Source: an uncultured euryarchaeote
Lineage (GTDB): Archaea > Thermoplasmatota > Poseidoniia > Poseidoniales > Poseidoniaceae
Direction of reading: 5' to 3'
Assembly: GCA_937897005.1 (NCBI GenBank)
Contig: CALCOQ010000139.1
Location: 1-34,192 of the forward strand
Length of the DNA: 34,192 nucleotides
In this document: one piece after another, positions 32,884-34,192 of the stretch
Position numbering within the stretch: the first letter of the stretch is position 1
Layout: every line of letters begins with the position of its first letter
Notes under the pieces: model-generated
The model's input: the letters and a program-made list of their open reading frames with translations, nothing else
Database searches by the model: none
Told to the model about the DNA's origin: nothing
Position numbers and translations under genes: made by a program

Positions 32884-34192
32884 TCAATCGGTGTAATACT
32901 CTTCATCGGGAACATCTGCTTTGAGACCCTTCCTTTGGCGAATTTTCCCAACTGTCTTCTCGAACAGTTGAGGGGGTAGAATATCAAATCCACAGTTCTC
33001 GCTGTTCCACACAGCACGTCCTTGACTTGCAGCTCGGATATCGTTTGAGAAGCCAAAGGTTTCAGCAACTGGAACTGTTCCGACCACAGTAGTGACCTCT
33101 CCATCAGCAGGCATATCTTCAATCACTCCGCGCCTGTTCGATATCTCTCTTGAGACTCCACCCAACCAGTCATTAGGAACGCTGACGAACATCTTCTGCA
33201 TCGGCTCCATGATAACCGGACGTGCTCTTAGACAAGCACCCTTGATTGAATTGCGTACGGCTGGTATGGTCTGGGCAGGGCCACGGTGAATTGCGTCCTC
33301 GTGCAACTTCGCATCGACAAGACGGATAAACATCCCCATCATGGGTTCTTCAGCGATTGGACCACGCTTACAGACAGCATTGAAAGCCTCGATTATCAAT
33401 TCTCGAGTCTCGTGTAGATTCTGAATTCCCTTGGTATCATTGACGAGAACATTGGTTCCATTGATGGCATATATCTTACGCATCAGATCCCTGTCCATTC
33501 CATCGAATTCTCCGAACTTGTTTCCTACTTCCTTGGCATCCTTGTTGCGAACGGTTCCATTTCCGAAATGTCCTTCTCTGAGTGCCTGTATGACTTCCAG
33601 AGGAAATTTCTCAACCTCTACGTAGAACCTGTTGTGCCGGTTTGGAGACTTTCCTTCAAATGCATGTCCTTTGTTATGGGACTCTACCGACTCGCGGTAA
33701 ACGACGATCGGTTCGCTGACCTTGACCTTGATTCCCTGTTCCTCCTCGATTCTGTAGGTAGTGATCTCAAGATGTAACTCACCCATTCCAGCCAATAGTG
33801 CTTCACCGGTCTCTTGGTTGGTAGTGACTACGAGACTGGCATCAGCCTTGGCCAGAGAGCGTAGAGCATCAATGAACTTGGGTAGGTCCTTCATCGACCG
33901 AGGCTCAACAGCAACTGTGACGACTGGTTCGGAATAGTGGCGAATCGCTTCGAATGGCGTGAAGTCCTTATCTCGTGAGATGGTTACTCCAGCAGCTGCT
34001 GAACGGATTCCGGTCAATGCTGCGATATTTCCTGCTACTACTGAGGGTACCGAGATGCGGTCACTGCCGACCATCATGCTGACTTGTTGTACTCTTTCGG
34101 CCTTAATTGCACCTAGAGCCCATACACTCTCTCCTTGAGTGACGACTCCGGAATAGATTCGTCCCACTGCAACCTCCCCTGCATGTGGATCC
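32884..34192 (-). CDS. fusA: Translation elongation factor EF-2, C-terminal part (cut by window edge)
   Basis: The last 435 residues of EF-2, which drives ribosomal translocation; the GTPase domain lies beyond the right edge. The visible part begins DPHAGEVAVGRIYSGVV in domain II. It continues through domain III (GMGELHLEI), domain IV with the diphthamide loop LHEDAIHRGPAQTIPAVRN, where the His of IHRG is the expected modified residue, and domain V, ending DEEYYTD. The diphthamide loop and lack of bacterial EF-G features mark it as archaeal. A GTG at 34167 is only an internal Val codon, not a start. It is convergent with the Idi-GGPPS gene, 22 bases away. Confidence 0.96.
   Translation of the reverse strand, partial: DPHAGEVAVGRIYSGVVTQGESVWALGAIKAERVQQVSMMVGSDRISVPSVVAGNIAALTGIRSAAAGVTISRDKDFTPFEAIRHYSEPVVTVAVEPRSMKDLPKFIDALRSLAKADASLVVTTNQETGEALLAGMGELHLEITTYRIEEEQGIKVKVSEPIVVYRESVESHNKGHAFEGKSPNRHNRFYVEVEKFPLEVIQALREGHFGNGTVRNKDAKEVGNKFGEFDGMDRDLMRKIYAINGTNVLVNDTKGIQNLHETRELIIEAFNAVCKRGPIAEEPMMGMFIRLVDAKLHEDAIHRGPAQTIPAVRNSIKGACLRARPVIMEPMQKMFVSVPNDWLGGVSREISNRRGVIEDMPADGEVTTVVGTVPVAETFGFSNDIRAASQGRAVWNSENCGFDILPPQLFEKTVGKIRQRKGLKADVPDEEYYTD
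34187..34192. other. Terminal BamHI-type site
   Basis: The window ends exactly on GGATCC, and starts with AGCTT, five bases of a HindIII site. Together these suggest that the window edges are cloning boundaries. Internal GGATCC (near 16416 and 25193) and AAGCTT (near 25255) exist, so a full digest did not produce it. Confidence 0.4.

Overview
The window reads as a compact chromosomal stretch of a planktonic euryarchaeon, most probably Marine Group II (Candidatus Poseidoniales). The archaeal assignment rests on a PriS-type primase, an EF-2 with the diphthamide loop, an archaeal/eukaryal-type ProRS, isopentenyl phosphate kinase, KptA and an archaeal GGPP synthase. The Marine Group II placement is inference, from a bacterial-like type I IPP isomerase, futalosine-pathway genes, an OPT transporter, a secreted acidic-tail protein and moderate GC. 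Coding density is very high. Genes often overlap by 1-4 bases (ATGA or TGATG), and several convergent pairs abut stop to stop. I found no rRNA, tRNA, transposon or CRISPR array, and no gene-free gap above 300 bases. The first bases (AGCTT) and last bases (GGATCC) look like cloning-site ends, and EF-2 is cut by the right edge.

Layout. 39-6374: MetRS, a divergent CNNM/CBS membrane protein, and a three-gene minus-strand operon (Pro-rich acidic coiled-coil protein, Lys/Ala/Pro-tailed membrane protein, alpha/beta hydrolase). 6472-9376: a minus-strand operon in the order mqnD, a half-length deoxyhypusine hydroxylase-like HEAT protein, a small zinc protein, priS. 9533-12010: a large secreted beta-propeller-like protein with one membrane anchor and a long charged tail. 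12011-16989: mqnA, mqnE and a P2-type cation ATPase. 17125-23900: OPT transporter, split transketolase plus transaldolase, a small membrane protein and ProRS. 23894-29088: CoaBC, a four-helix membrane protein with a zinc ribbon, a MamK/MreB-like actin, a double-zinc-ribbon protein and a thiolase. 29180-34192: KptA, a small zinc-ribbon protein, isopentenyl phosphate kinase, an IPP isomerase-GGPP synthase fusion and EF-2.

Working together: MqnA, MqnE and MqnD supply three steps of futalosine menaquinone synthesis; MqnB and MqnC are not here. The two transketolase halves and transaldolase form a non-oxidative pentose phosphate module. IPK and the Idi-GGPPS fusion would carry isopentenyl phosphate to GGPP for ether lipids. 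MetRS, ProRS, EF-2, KptA and possibly the hydroxylase-like protein serve translation.

The most interesting items are the half-length DOHH-like protein (8004-8489), whose two HE motifs could form a complete di-iron site by homodimerisation; the Idi-GGPPS fusion beside IPK; the full-length MamK-like actin next to an undescribed double-zinc-ribbon protein; and the Pro-rich protein with a duplicated C-terminal module.
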